In this document: positions 25,882 to 40,466 of the stretch, piece after piece
Layout of the letters: each line of letters starts with the position of its first letter
How positions within the stretch are numbered: position 1 is the stretch's first letter
From: Cyanoderma ruficeps
Taxonomy: Eukaryota; Chordata; Aves; Passeriformes; Timaliidae
Direction: 5' to 3'
DNA: 64,000 bases
Assembly: GCA_008694505.1 (NCBI GenBank)
Contig: VZDJ01000623.1
Coordinates: forward strand, 7,098,194-7,162,193
Position numbers and translations under genes: made by a program
The notes under the pieces: model-generated
Seen by the model: the letters and a program-made list of their open reading frames with translations, nothing else
Told to the model about the DNA's origin: nothing
Databases searched by the model: none

Positions 25882-28800
25882 AATTCCGATATCTATATAG
25901 TAAACTCCTGAAAGAATTCCTATGGCAAAAATGAGCACAAAGTGCAGACAGAAAAAGTCAGGCTGAGAGCAGGACACCAACAAATGAGCACCTACCTGGA
26001 GCAGTTCACCTACTTGATAGCAAACTGGAGAGCTTTTCATTTTTTAGCATCAGCATTTTCCCAGTGCTCTGCTGCAGCAGAAAATTATCAACTGCTCTAA
26101 CAGGTCCTTTAAATTATTAATCCAGTGCAGTGTTTCCTTTGCAAAGTGACACAATTAGAGTACGCAAAGGTTTGGGTTTAGATCTTGTTTGCCATAGTGG
26201 ACGTGCCAAAGATCCCATTACAGAGGGCAGAGCTGATTATGTTCTACTACATACACTGAAATACTCTAAATCAAAGTTTAAGTGAATTATTTAATATCAA
26301 ATGTCTGAGGCTAAAGAACTCAATTCTTCAGTCCCCCAAGTATGATGAATTTCCTTCTGCCATTGGAAAGGCTTTTCACAGATCCAGAGATAAATCCATG
26401 AATTTTTCAATGGCTGTGGTGGGTCACTGCAGCAAGCACTGTTTGCAGGGAGCTGTGGGGGAATGTAACATGAGTTTACTGCTGAATCAGACATTTTGAA
26501 ATGTGTAATCCAGCAGTTGCACAAGTAGCCTTTATTCTAAAATAAGTATTTTTTAAAGGAACACTGACTGAAATTCTCAACAAAATGGAACTCTGATTAT
26601 TATTTTAAAGAAAACATGATAGGTGGCTGCTGCGGCCTTTAAAGCAGCAGGCTGTCTGTGAAGTGCTTGGTGGAAACAGGTTTTACTAAGTCTCTAGCTG
26701 TGCCTCTGGGAGTGGCACAGAACTACCAGCAGCCAGCTACATTTTGTGTAGAGCTGCTGAGAACAGCGTGTCAATATTTGTATAAACAGTTTGTCCTTGT
26801 TGTTTTATTGAGGGGGAAAAAAAATTGTGCCGTTTCCAACTGTGTCTAAATTTGAGCCTTCCTGCATCTTGAACAGTAATCACATTTTTGAGTTAAGTAA
26901 GCAGGAAGTGGCTTTTAATCACTGAGCCCTCAGGGGAAGGACCTGTGCTCTAGTAAAGTGCTTGGGGTTTGCTGAGCCACAGCTCTGGGAAATGCAGGGC
27001 TACCAGGATAACTGCTCCTCTGAAACATTATCTGTGAGTCCATGTGATAGCAAGAATTAATTATAAAGACCTTAAACACCTTTATATCCACCTATAGTGC
27101 AATAAATTTCTCAAATTCACTGTCGCATTTGGTTACAGAAAATGAGGGAGAAAACAGAAACTACAAGTGTTCTGTGACTGTTCATTACATATACATGAGC
27201 ATGTTGAGGATAACTAAATACCTTCTGCTACTCCTGCATCTCCATCGTGGAAGAAACCCCACTAATAGTCTTGTTCCTTAACAGTTAAGGGCACAAAAGG
27301 ATATTTCACACTGATACAGAGCAGATTTGGAAGAAATTCCCTGGACTGAGTAGACTAATATAAGTTTAGCAGCCATCCAAAAGTCTGGACCGGGCTCCCA
27401 TTTTTGCTATTTTAGAAAAGCACTGCTATGTTTTCCTTCTGTATTTTTTCAGACTTTGCTTTGCTGACTTGGTTTTCTTTGTTTTCATTACAGGTCACAG
27501 GAGTTCTTTATTTTTTTTTTTCTGTGTGTGTAAGACTGCTTTTAAAGGTTACAGTGAAATGACAAAGCATAAGAACCACAGCAGCCTGTCTCAATCTTGA
27601 GAAGCATCTAAAAAACCCATAACAATAATATATCCTCTTCCCCAAGATTTGTGTTCCCCTGGAGAAGTTCCATATTCCCCCCTTCTAAAAAGAAAATCAA
27701 ATCTTTCAATGTCCTCTTGGTTTGGGTCATTAGTAGGGGATATTGTACAAATGACAAAAAATCAGCGAGAACAGAGAATGTGCTGGTGGTGCTGGACAGA
27801 GGACTGTGGGCAGCAAAAGGCTGAGTGGCTGCAGGTGAGAGGGAGGGTAAGGAGGCATGACCACGTGCACCTCGTCACATTTACAGACAGCCGCAGCTCC
27901 ACTAAGCAGCACTCTGCAAACTGAAAAGTCAACATCCCTCATGGGTAACAGCAAACCAAAACGGGGAGGTCCCTTTACAGCTGGAATGGGTTGGGGGGTT
28001 TGGTGTTTCGAAGTGGGTTGCTTCTTTTTTCACCACATCATAGCAGCTACATAGCCGATACCATGCAGCACAAGAAAAATTCACAGGCACAGTAATGAAA
28101 AATCATCCAATTCAAATTGGTATCTTAAAGGGGTAAAAAAGTATAATCTTACACTCTCCAATATCTGTTACTCCCAAAGAAGGTTTCAAAACTTCAGTCC
28201 AGTGAGAATTAAAAGACTAAGTTCAGGAATTGTTGCCTAAAACATGAAAATAAAAATGTTTTTAAACAATCTATTCAAAAGAAGACATTATAACAAGCCT
28301 GCCTGTCAGTAGTTACAATATCATCAAAGTTACAGAAGTATTTTGAAGACAAACACAAATATACATTTTTCATTCAAGAAACAGATTGATAAGAAATTAA
28401 ATTTTCACAGAAAACATCTATGTTTTCAAGAAACTTCTAATTACTTCACTGGCTTTTATGGTACAAATCTATGCAAATAAATCAGAAGTGAGATGATACT
28501 AAGTATTAGCCCATATTATTTTAAATCCAGTTTCTTTACAGCTAGAACATTGAAGTGTTCTAGAAATTATACATATATATCATTTAAATGCAGTTCAGTA
28601 ATTTCTTTTTGTGGTGTTTGTAGTAACACAATACAGCAGTTCCTCAAAATAAAAGCATCAGGGCAACTGTGTTTCTCTAAGTAAAAGCCATGTAGCGTCT
28701 CTCCAGAATACTTAAAGACCTAAACATGAAATTATATTGCTAGCAGAAGATGCAGCCACTGCTTAGGTGAAGCAGTAGTATGAAAAATTAAGAGGAGTAG

Positions 28801-31800
28801 CATTTGAAAAGCATCTTAGGAAGTACATAAAATATTCACTATGCCAACTAGAAAATACTAAAAAGAAACAGCCAGAGATGTTGTTTAGTCCGTTAAAGGA
28901 AACTCCCCCAATACGTTCGTTTTTAGAGAGCAATCTCCAACAGTTGTGCATAACCGGCAGAAAAATTTTAGAAGCAGCATTCACTGATAAAGAAAAAACA
29001 CCACCAAGGCAACAGATAACCACTGTGGGAAGTGGAAGTCCTTGACTTTGTTTACAGCCTCCAAGAATCAAGGTCATTATGTAGAGTGTATTCAACATTT
29101 ATAAAGATTTTTAAGTATTTGTGAAAATGTGGATGGAAGCCAGCCATGAATGAATGCCTATGGACACCAGCCATATCCGTGACAGTGGCCACAACTATGT
29201 TACTCAGACTTACTAAAAATCCACTTAAGTTTTGAGTGTGGGGTGGAAGTGTATTCTGACTGAAAAATGCACTGTGGTGTTTTATTTCAGTGACAACAAT
29301 GAACCACCAACACAGGACATAAATTTGTCTAGGAAATAGGGGAATTCTGACCATTCCTGGGTACCAGCTTCTGCAGTGAGAGGCACGTGCCTGTGCTCAA
29401 GGGCAAATACCAATAAACTTTTAATCTTATCTCTGTTAATCCTTACACTCATTTCTTATAAATCAATCTCAAACTCAGGCATTGGATGTGAAGGTTCAAT
29501 AAGATAAAAAGAGTAAAAAGTAGAAAAAGATGAAGAATAATGGGGAAAAAATGAAAAAAATATAATTTGCACATCCAAGAAAGTAGAAGGCGTCTCGACA
29601 TTTTGGAAGCCACTTGCCAAAAAAAGGTGTAGCAGGAACAAATTCTAGGCAGGGCTTCCACACTACAAAATGTTCCAAATGGAACAACACAATGGATTTC
29701 AGTTGTTATAGAAATACCTGATGAGTTTGCCAAAAGGAAACTGTCAACAGATTGGACTAATACCAGTAAACTTTGACATAAAGAAGGTGAAATCAGCTCA
29801 AATGGAGACTTGTCTTGCTAGAATTATATTGTACTTGAGATAAATCTATGATAGCTTGAGAGGCTGCCCACAGCCATTTCAGTCAATGTTGTTCTGAGAA
29901 ACCAGATTGCCTTGTTTTTCCCTCCAACAGGCAGAGTCAGAAATCACACTTCAGTCATACAGGATATTGACTCGCTCCTATTGATGATTGATTTCCTCAT
30001 GGGTGATGTAGGCAGCTGCTTACAAAAGAGAAGAAAACCCCAGACATCTGTACTTCTACCCTGCCATGGTTTATGGTAACTGCAGCTTTACAGAGGTCTC
30101 TCTCTGGTGAGTGGGCTGGTGCACTGGGCTGCAGAGAGCGGGAAGAGGAGCTCCCTCCAGCACCAGGCATCAGACACCATCCTTTATTTCCCCATCTTCT
30201 GGGAGTAAGCAGTAGCAGCAAGTCCAGCTTGACATATTTTCTCACCACCTTCCTCTTCCCTCCTTATAGGAGGAGCTGCTCAGCTCCAGCCAACCTCTCA
30301 TCCCAGATCCGTTTCTTGAAGAAACAAAATTCAGTATTAGTTCCAAGGCTTGATCTGTCTTTGGTGCATATATTCAAAGGGGTGTGGATTTCTGTGCCAG
30401 GTAAGGCTTGAACCTAGGAAGACACTGAGAGAAAACATGAAGGAAAAATGTGACTCCAGAACAAATAAAGATTAATCCTATGGTTCCATTTCATTTCCTA
30501 GGAAATATTTTATAGAACATACAATAGGGAAGATGCAGCACAGCATGAGATGAGCACAGTGTAATCTTGTTTTCTCTGAAATCTCCCCTAGAGGATTGCA
30601 TTGCACTTACCTGTCTAAGGGTAGCTTCAGACTTTTCATTTAATTTCAGGTTTCCATTAGAGGACATAACTCTTCTCTTCTTTGGAAGACTACTTTTAAA
30701 CTCACCTAACATAAAGCTTTGTTTATAAATGTATTTATTATAGATGTGGTTTTGTGTGTCTGTTTCAGCACTTTTCCAAACAAGTCAAAAAACTTGGCTT
30801 GGGGATTTCACTGGTTCCTTCCCAGTCTGCACATAGAATTTGCTTTCCCATCTTTTTCTATCTTTTTATTAACTGTGTGATTTTACTTTAACAGTATTTT
30901 TATATTAGAGCTTCAGTCATATATGTTATAAAGTCCAGTAAAAATCTGATTTCAGCTTTAAAACATACTAACAAACACCTTTTTTTGGTTTTGCTTCAAA
31001 TCTAACATCTAAGGCAAAAAAACTTAAGAGGCAAAATGGGAAAAGAAAAAGGGTTTGTAGGAGAAAGGGAGAGAGACAAACTTTATCGGTTTGTGGATGG
31101 GGGCTATATTGGTGGGCTGTGGCTTGAGGTGTGGTCATATATTCACGTCGTATTATTCAAACAAAAACCCTGGAAGTCCTTAAGAGGAGCTGCATGGTGT
31201 ACCTTACAAGAATTTAGTCACACGTAACCTTTGTCCTCATCGTGGTCCCTGACTGGGAGGGCCCCACACTGAGTACATCTGAACAAACCACTAGGGAGGA
31301 TGTGGAGAGCCCATAACCAGAATGATGCCAGAATCCTAAATTCTGCTGCTGCTGCATTGGAGCTCTCTAGTGGAATACACGCTGCAGAGCTGGCTTCTCT
31401 TATTTTGGCTGCCTAACAAAAATATGGGACTTGACTGTTATTCTGAGGTCCTGTGAAGTGCTGTAAAAAAAAGAAGTTAACACATTTCCTAGTATTCTTT
31501 TTTTAATATCTAGTATGAGTTTAGTTTACTCTAAACTCTTTGAATTCCTCAACAGCATCATCTGGCAGAGGAGTAATTCTTCTGTGATTGAAGGTAGGGT
31601 TTCTAGACTGCCAGCACGTCATGTAATTTGACTCACATTTAAGAATTTTCTCTATCTGAACATAGATAAAAATCAAAACCACAGGATCAGACTGAGCTTG
31701 ATTCACTGTTAGCCAGATATTTTTGCTGGTTACTTAACTGTTCAAATCATTTGAATGAATACGAGTATCCATTGAATGGTCCAGAAGAAGTGGGATGGGA

Positions 31801-34800
31801 CTGCTGTGATTTGAGTAACTGAGCTAAACAGAAGGTGGCCAGCACTCTCTTATCCGTTCATGGGTACTGTAACCTAAAACTCTTTTTCCTCCTTGTGCTC
31901 CCTCTTCTTAAGGGAAACTCACGTAAGCGGGGCTGCTGAGAGAGTCACAGCCCGCAGAGGGTGGGCAGACTCATCCTCTATCTTATTTCCTTTTTACACT
32001 GCTATTCAGCCTCATGTTATCTGAATGCTCACAAGCACCAGGTCCCCTATTTCAGATCCAGTATCAGTACAGGGCTTCAGGAAGCCCCCCGTCCAGTCCT
32101 GCTTTGTCTTTGGACCCTCCACTTCCTACTATAACACCATGAAATTAAGGGGGAGAAGCTGAGGAAATACATAGAAAGGGAAGTAATGCATACAAAATTA
32201 GAACAAAGTGATATGTGGATTTCTACTGCATCTAAGCACTCGTGAAGAAACAATACTGCAAAAGGTTCTGGTTTGTGGGAGAAGCACACAAGGCTGAATA
32301 GAAAAGAGGTACAGCAGTCTACTTTGTAAACACTGCCAGTGGAGTTATTGAAAGCTTTTTTAGAAGGAAGGCATGCATTTATGCTTATAAATGTCTGGCT
32401 GATCAGTTGCCAACAGCATAAGAAATCAGCTCCTATGTTCCCTGAGTTTTTAGGGACCCTGATATACCTCACTAACCATGCTTTTATGCCTGGTGTTACC
32501 CTAGCACTGAATTTCGCCAAGTGGGTATCAGACTTTTTCTGTGTAGAGCAGAGCAGAAATGCAGCACAAGCCAGTCCCTAACTGGAAAATCTAGTGCTGA
32601 ACTATGAATATAATTTCTGACTGCATAACACAAGACATAGGACTTCCCTGAAATCTTGTTTGAACAGCTCCACTCTTGCAAAACTCCCTCTTCAGGCTCT
32701 TCATAATTATCAATTAGTGAAACAATAAGAGATGGAGGGGAAGGAAGATCAGGAACAATAAAATGAGCCTAAATATGAGGAGGTTTCAGCCCAAGACCTG
32801 TGTTTTCTATCACCACCTAAGCATTGTTCTAGTTTTCAATAAATATTCAACAAAAGAAGGAAACACACTTTAGTTAAAGTACCTTAAAGTAGTGAAACAA
32901 TTTCCTTACCTTAATAGCTGTTTTCAAGTCTTGAATTCATCCATAAAAAAATCAAAACATCCTAGGAATTTCTGAAATAAAAATCCATTCACATCTCATA
33001 AGCTAATAAGGATCACACACATGTATATGTTTCTATTGTGAAAAACACACAGGGTGAGTTTCAGATCGCCTACTTTGGTGCCAGTGAGAAACCTGAAGAA
33101 CAACTAAGAATCTTGGGATGAATTAAGAGAATCCCAGTATCCACAGTCCAGCATGATGTAGCCCTGAATGTGGTCAGGTTCAGATTTATATTTTATGACA
33201 TAAGGTCCTTCAAATGACCTTGATCAGAGCAACCATGGATATTTTCACCTAACTCTCATCCTCAATCAGACTTTAAAAACTGAGTTTAACTCTCCAAAAA
33301 GCAGGGAAAATATTTTTATTTTGGTTTTGCCAGTTGCCAGTACTAGATATGAATAAAAAATATGTACATTCTTGAGTACATATCCACTACAGAGAACTGA
33401 ACCACTATCCTAGAGAGCCATCTCACTTTATGATCTCCTTAACGTTTTCTGTTGTTGGTAGAAAAGTCTAAACTAAATTTCACACTTGTCACCTCTTTGC
33501 AGAGTTCAGGCACTCTCTTGGAGGTGACAGGCCCCTACCATTGATTGCACCAGGAACTTTGCTGCCCAACTTGAGTGCTCTGACTCACCTCACAGCTCCA
33601 GGTCAGCCCCAAAACACACTGGAGTGGCTAATCCAGATGGTTAGAGTCATTTTGAATGGTCATTTTGAATCTGGGTGAAATCAGCAACTGTGTACTGAGG
33701 TAACTAGGGATTCCTCTGGAAGGAATTCATGAGCAGCTTTTTCTCTTTTATTTATGTTTTTTTTTAGTACTGTTCTGTTTACTGAGCACTCCCCTTTGAG
33801 TCCTGGAGTCCTGTCAAAAGACATGAATGACCAGGTATTTGGAGGCTCTAGAAAAAAATCCTCCACCTAAAGAAAATTTCTCAAATCCTTGTAATTTTCT
33901 TTGAAGTGAGTAAAGATATATGTCCTAATCTGGCCTACATTAAGGCATATGGTACAATATTTCAGTGTATCATTCAGGAAGGAAAGAGAATCATGAAGAT
34001 CTTTGTAGATAGCCGAAAAGACAATTTGAGGAAGAAGAAGTCACTGAGATAACCAAATTTTGTAAAGGCACGCTAGCATTCATGTGAATGAGAAGAAAAA
34101 TGAAATGTAATAATACTTAGGACTTTAAAAGCTTCAAAAGGTTCATTCTGTCTCTCTGCATTAAATATGCTGGATTTAGTTTGCCACACCGTGTCTGACA
34201 CATGACTATTATGGTTGTGATTTCCATAGCCTTCATATAGAACATCTTACAGTGCCCAACTACACTACAGTCAGAAGGGATTCATAAATCTAGTAGAAAC
34301 CTTCCCTGTATTAAATTATGGCCTTTTTTTCCCTGATCTGATAATTTGATTTCCATTCTCTTGAAAATGCATGTTTGGTATTTTTAGGGTATTATGAGCA
34401 CTTTCACACTTCATTTCCTTGTTAGTTTATCTTCCAAACTTTCACTATGACCATTATTTGCATAAGCTCATTTTTATCTAATGTCTAAGGTAACTTCTCT
34501 TTGTTTTGTTACTTAAACACGATAACCCCCTTGAATATTCTTTATCAATTAATAATGGAAAAACACATCTAAATTGTCAAAATTATGACAAATATAAAAA
34601 AATTATGGTCATACTTTCAGATTGCATGTATTACACTAGATAGATACTTTTAAAAAATCTATGTATTTCTTGCAAAAATTAGATAATTACAGAGGTCAGT
34701 TGCCCATTATATTCAGCTGGTATTTATCTACAAAGTGATAATGTGAATATACACAACACTTTTTTTGTCTAGAATGCACCTGACATTTTCAATCAGAAAA

Positions 34801-36771
34801 TGTCTAGCAAGGAGAAAGAAGATTTTTGTCTCCATTATGAGCTTCTGCACTTGGCTCTAAGAGGCTTCTCTAAGAATATGATGAAACTGAGCACTTTCCA
34901 TTGTATTATGAAACTCAGCTTGTATTTCAGCCATGTAATGTTATTTCTGGGAAGAACTCTCCTTGGTGATGTTGACTTAGATATCATCAGCTATAATTCC
35001 TTTCAGGTATGCCTGTTATAACAGATCTGTGTCTCTAAGACAGGCATGCTATTTGGAAGATTTCTGTACATCCACTTTCTTCTTGCCCTTAGTATACATG
35101 AAGTAATGAGCCTTTCAAGATTCTCCTCCTCCTAAAGCCTTGTCTCTTTTTTTTGTCCCCCATATGATTTCCAGGTATGCCTACACAGACTCAAAGCAAT
35201 TCAGAATTTGGCCTGTAGTAAAACAGAGGTTTTTCTATAGTGGAACATAATTCAGTGTCGTCAGATACACAGTAACCAATTTTTTTTGCTTATGCAATTC
35301 ATTTATATTTCTTTTTCTGCTAGAGAAAATAGTCCTGTTTTAATTCTGTTGGTCTAGCTTTTTGGATTTGGGTTTGCTTTGCTTTTTCTTTCATTCTGAA
35401 AGATGTGAGTTCTGAACAAATGTTTTACTATTCAGACTGCAAAACAAAGAAGCAGATAGAATTTATCCCAGAGATGGATTCCATTCCTAGTTACCAATTA
35501 GATATGACATCTGACATAAAACTGTCCTTGTAAAAGTGACATCAAGATGAATGGTTAGACAAATCAATTATTCTGGTAAAGGGAAATTAAATGTGTTGTC
35601 TTGCATGAAGAATATGGAAAAAAACCCAACCACCCTACACACAAAAGATCTCTTTTCAACACGAAGATGAATGTAGCTGTCACCACAGGGACATTCCTTG
35701 TCTCTCATTGCCCTTGATCATCATTTCAGTTTGTGTTCATAGAGCAACCACTGGACTATTTTAACAAAATATGTGATTTTATCAATAAAATCACTACATA
35801 TTTTCATTTCTATTACAGCACACTGGAAATTATCATTGGTTTTGGCCATTGTACAGCTTTCTGTCAATTTTCCAAATTTTTTTTCTTTGGAGTATTCGTG
35901 ACTTTCACATGGACCTTTTGCCCAACAGGTCTTGGAGTTTCTCAGGATGTCTCTGGCATGGCAGCACCAACCACTGCAGGAAGCCTCCAGTAACCTCTGC
36001 AGGCAACTGCCAGCAACAAGTCGGATGTGTTCATGCACTGAAGTCTGGAAAAGCTCCTTACTTCAAGACCTTTACACAGCGCTTTCCGAAAATGGGGAGC
36101 TGACCTTTGTCTCTTGGAATCCTTCTGGGCATTACTGACATTGTCAGTTGTCCAACAAGTTTGAGAAAATCAGTTCATCCAAGCTTCTCCACCATCTACT
36201 TGCATGGGAGAAGGACACTATTAAAATTCTCCCTGGAGAGCTGCTGAATTTAGAACAGTGAGAAAAAACAGGAGGGTTCTGAGGAAAAGGATTTTCTTCT
36301 GGTGAGAAACATGCTCAGAAGAAATTTTGTGACAATATAAGTGAGGCAAAATTATTTTAGTATTCTTCTGAAGGGTTTTGGCAGCAAACAATGAGACCTC
36401 TACACTGCATGCTTCAAGTGTGAGAGAAAACTGAACTGTGGAAGTGTCTATTATTTTTATTGCCTATAAAAATGACTGAAGGTGACTTGCCCAGATGTAC
36501 ACTGAAGACATCTGCAGACAGTTGCAACTCATGTCAAAATACACATCTCAAGATGGTAAAAGCAGCAACAGAATAAAGTTTTATCAACCATTCATGATTT
36601 TAATTAATTATAAATAAAAAGTATACATAACATAAAAGTGAGCACAAAAACTGCAAAACCTCTCAGTTTTGTCATTAAGTTACACACCTGGCATGGAAAT
36701 TGGTATGTTAGTCCCTGGTCTACTTTATAATCACACAACAGTATGTTTTGGGTAAAGGGATAGGGTGAAAT
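25882..36771. other. Intergenic DNA, no gene recognised
   Basis: No exon, RNA gene or classified repeat was recognised in 10.9 kb. GC-richer patches with chance open frames occur at 27640-27960 and 30070-30410. The 147-codon minus frame at 32077-32520 has no family resemblance. Confidence 0.45.
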
Positions 36772-36844
36772 GGAAGAGAGAAAGGAAGTATGAAAGAAAG
36801 TAAGAAAGAAAGTAAGAAAAGAAGAGAGGGGGAGAGAGAGAAAA
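36772..36844 (+). repeat. Purine-rich (GAAA/GA) tract
   Basis: About 73 bp almost free of pyrimidines on the + strand, built of aagaaagt-like and gagagaga units. It directly precedes dispersed-repeat copy B. Confidence 0.9.
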
Positions 36845-36861
36845 TCTGTCATTTAAGGGGT

Positions 36862-37062
36862 GTGAATTCTATTTAATGTTCATCAAGAGCCAAAAAATAA
36901 TATCATTATTGTTTGTTAATAAGAACACAATGTGGTAGATAATTCTGAGATTTGCTTGACTGGGTATGCAATATTGTTCAAAATCACGTATTTAGAAATA
37001 CCTATAACACATTTTCCATTGTGGGGATGAGTAAACATATATAGAATTCAAATTTATATACA
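36862..37062 (+). repeat. Unclassified dispersed repeat, copy B
   Basis: Partner of 25649-25881, same orientation, about 11 kb apart. It ends with atagaattcaaatttatata, followed by unrelated sequence. The 5' boundary in both copies is at gtgaattct, which suggests a defined element end. Confidence 0.75.
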
Positions 37063-37116
37063 CATTTTCTGAGTTGAGGTGATTTACAGTTTACATGACA
37101 CCCACATATAAACCTT

Positions 37117-37337
37117 CCACAGTGCAGCTTGAGGCCATTTTCTCTTGTTCTGACACTTTACCTGGGAGAAGAGACTGACCTCCGTCTGTTTGCAGCTTCC
37201 TTTCAGGCAGCTGTAGAGAGGCATAATGTCCCCCCTCAGCCTCCTTTTCTCCAAAATAATCACCCCCTGCTCCATCAGCTGCTCCTCAGGAGACTTGTGC
37301 TCCAGGCTCTTTCCCAGCCCTGTTGCCCTTCTTTGAC
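37117..37337 (-). mobile_element. CR1 LINE fragment (end of reverse transcriptase ORF)
   Basis: Translated on the minus strand, the segment gives LEKRRLRGDIMPLYSCLKG followed by LFSQVK. This is the conserved C-terminal part of avian CR1 ORF2, upstream of the 3' UTR. The fragment is 5'-truncated, has substitutions, and lacks the usual 3' end repeats. It is a dead copy. Confidence 0.85.
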
Positions 37338-40300
37338 AAGAAAATTTTACAATTTATGTGTACTGTGTAGGAACATATTTCTCAAGATGATGGTACAGGG
37401 AGGATGCTGAGCAGGTGACTGATCAGAGCCTTGAGCAAAAAATGCTGGTTCTGGATACAGGCTACAGACAGGCCAATAATGTCAACAGATTACCAGGGAG
37501 CCCATCATTGCCTGTTCTCTCCTGAACACAGGAATTTACAGGTGTTAACCTTGAAGATTCTCCACAAGCCAGAAAAGAATAATAAACTGGTGGGGGAAAA
37601 TGTGAAAATAGACTGCTCTGATTTTCACTTGATAGTATTTAGGGTTTCAGCAGGAGTGTCAGGGAGCTGCCAGATGCCAAGAGAACTTTGAAGAACCACT
37701 TTGCGGAATAGTTTTTGTGTTCCTGAGTCACACGGGTATTGCCTTCCACGCACATGGATCAGGGTAGATGGTACTGTAAAATGAGTAGGATGCTGCAGCC
37801 ATCTGAATAGTGCCATGTCCACTCCAGAATGTGTGACTCACACCTATAGGAATTGAGAACAATTATCACAGTCCAGCTCAAGTCTATTAATAAACTGTCA
37901 CTCTTCAAACCAAAGAGATTGTAAACAATCTGCCTTTAGTTGTGCCAATTTCGGCTTGCCAAGTGTATGAATTGTTCAGGGAGCATCATGAACACATCAA
38001 ATTTTTTACTGGGACTATCCTAAAACATACAAGCACAGAGAATCTGGTTCCAGGAAAATTTCCAAGCAATCTTGAGTTTACTAATATAGCTGATGCCTAT
38101 AAATTCAACGTGTAACTGAAGGCAGGGGGAAAATACTGAGTAAGAAGACATGTTTCTTTCTGTCGCATGCCACAAGATAATCCATGAGAGCAGGTCATGT
38201 GGAAAAGCAGCATGCATTGCTGAACCATGTCTGTAAGGAAGGGTTTAACTGCAAAGTGGCAACCTGAACAGAGTATGGCATTGAATACATACACATGAGA
38301 AGTTTGATCACAAACACAGGACTCCAGCCCTGCAGCATCTGTGCTCTAGGGAGATTTAAAAACTGAGCAGGTACAAATGAAACATAAGACTCAAGCAGAG
38401 CACCACACTGAAACACGAGTCATGACTGCTTAGCCAGCAGGACTGTGACAGGAATGTGAGCTGGAATCACACAGGGCAGAGCCTGGCATCCCACCAGCAG
38501 CTCAACCCAGAGGTGACTTTTCATCAGGGTGACTCTGGAGCAGCAGAGGGCACACAGATAAATAGCCTGACAGAGCTGTGTGAAATATCAGTAATACAGC
38601 TTGCACCGCACGTTAAAATAAGAGACAGGCAATGCAGTGACTTCTGAAGAAAATGTCACCCTGCATCCCACGAAAGTGCTACCACAACTGATTTAGTAAT
38701 AAATAAAAAACAAAACATCCATTACCAGAATAAACAAAACATTTCAGACATTCAACAATACAGTATGAGCTAACTAAAGTAATCCTAGAGTGTCGTAAAC
38801 ACCTGCAGCCTTACATTGCAGAATCTCTAAAGAGAAAATCACTCAAACAAGCAAATATGACAACATTGTACAAAAAAACTGGCAGATTCTGCTCCACACT
38901 TCAGTCGGAGGAAGACTCAGATAAAACTAACTTTGAGACATGAAAGATGCTAGAAAGGGAAGAAATTAAAGAGACATTTTCACAAATCATCTGTAGCTCC
39001 CAAGAAAACAAGATCTCAAATGACTAGAAAGTAAGCTCACTTAAATTTGTAATTCTGAGAATAAAACAGGAGGGATATTTAATTCTGGAAAAAATTGTCT
39101 GATTTTGAGAAGCAAAAAACATCATCCCTGAAGGCATAGACTAATATGCTATCTGAAGGTATGGTAGTGTTCCCCATCTCAACATGTCATTTTGCAAATG
39201 CCCAATTACATTCCTTTTTTACCCTTTGTTGAAGCCATAGACTCACTCCTGTCTGTGATTTCTTAAGGAATAACACTTAGACACTACTGGCATTCATGAA
39301 ATGTCTGGCTAGTCTTGTAGGCTCTTCCCTTTCCTTTGCACCTAAGTCCTGATCTCAATTCTTATGAGACCTGAGGTTTCAGAGATTTACATTTTCCCAT
39401 CAACTTATTGAATGCAGGTGAAGTTCTTAACATATTTGCTTAGGATCTCCCTTCCCATATACCAAGGGAGCCTGATCTGTGCTCAATCCATTCAGGAGCG
39501 TAATAAAAACATTTTTGTTTTTGTTTTTCCTTCCCTATCCAAGAACAGAACATTTTGGGGTGGAGGCCAACCTAGCTCAGGAAGAAATGCTCAGTTGTTT
39601 AAAATTTCTCTAAGGGGAGTGGGAGATTAGACGAATGAGATAATTTCCCTTTTCCCTTGAATTCTTCCCGGGACAATGCATATTTTTCTAGAGGAAGCTT
39701 TAACTAAAGTTGTATTAATTAGAACACAGCTTCATAATTAAAATGGAAGTGTACTAAAAACATCACTAATCCTTAAAATTCTCAAAGAGTTAAATTCCCA
39801 ATATTACCTCCATACGCTGCATGGTTTGGGATGAGGTATGTCATGCCATCATCTCACAGTGTTGCAGGATATCCTCAAGACAGAAAGCACTTAGGGGATT
39901 TAATTAAAGACCTTTAAAAGTTAGGGAGATCTGACCATGGAGGAAGACAATGTTTAGGACTAAATCAGAGGGTTACAAACCACAAAGATAGTAAGACACA
40001 ACTTTGCTTCTCTGCAGAAATAACTTTTCTTTCAGAAGTTACACTGATCAAGATAGAAGAGTTTTCCCAGAATTATTTGAATATTATAGATTCCTAGGGA
40101 ATCTCTCTCTTCTGCCTTACCATATTTACGTGCCATGCTCTATCTTTTTAAATACTTAAGTTTAACAGAGGGTTACAATGAAATGAATCTTTTAAATATG
40201 TAACAATTTTTAAAATTGGTTTTAAGAATCATCTCAAAAAAACTATCAAAATAAGGATCTTATTAGTTATTATGTCCTGGAGTGTGGATGAAAGAACAGA

Positions 40301-40413
40301 TATAATGCAGCAGATGTCAGCTAGCTTCCATAAGTATGCAATATAAGAATCCATGCAGAATAAAACAGATCTCTTCAGATGAAGTGGATTAGCTCAGCAG
40401 CAGAACAAGCTCT

Positions 40414-40466
40414 TCTACAGTCATTTCTACAGTCATTTCTAAGTCATTTCTACAGTCATTTCCACA
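40414..40466 (+). repeat. Short minisatellite, ctacagtcattt unit
   Basis: Three full copies of ctacagtcattt and one partial (aagtcattt) in about 50 bp. Confidence 0.85.

Noticed and set aside
32077..32520. 147-codon minus-strand frame
   Set aside because: No recognised domain, no supporting exon structure, and a partly overlapping frame is open on the other strand. Consistent with chance.
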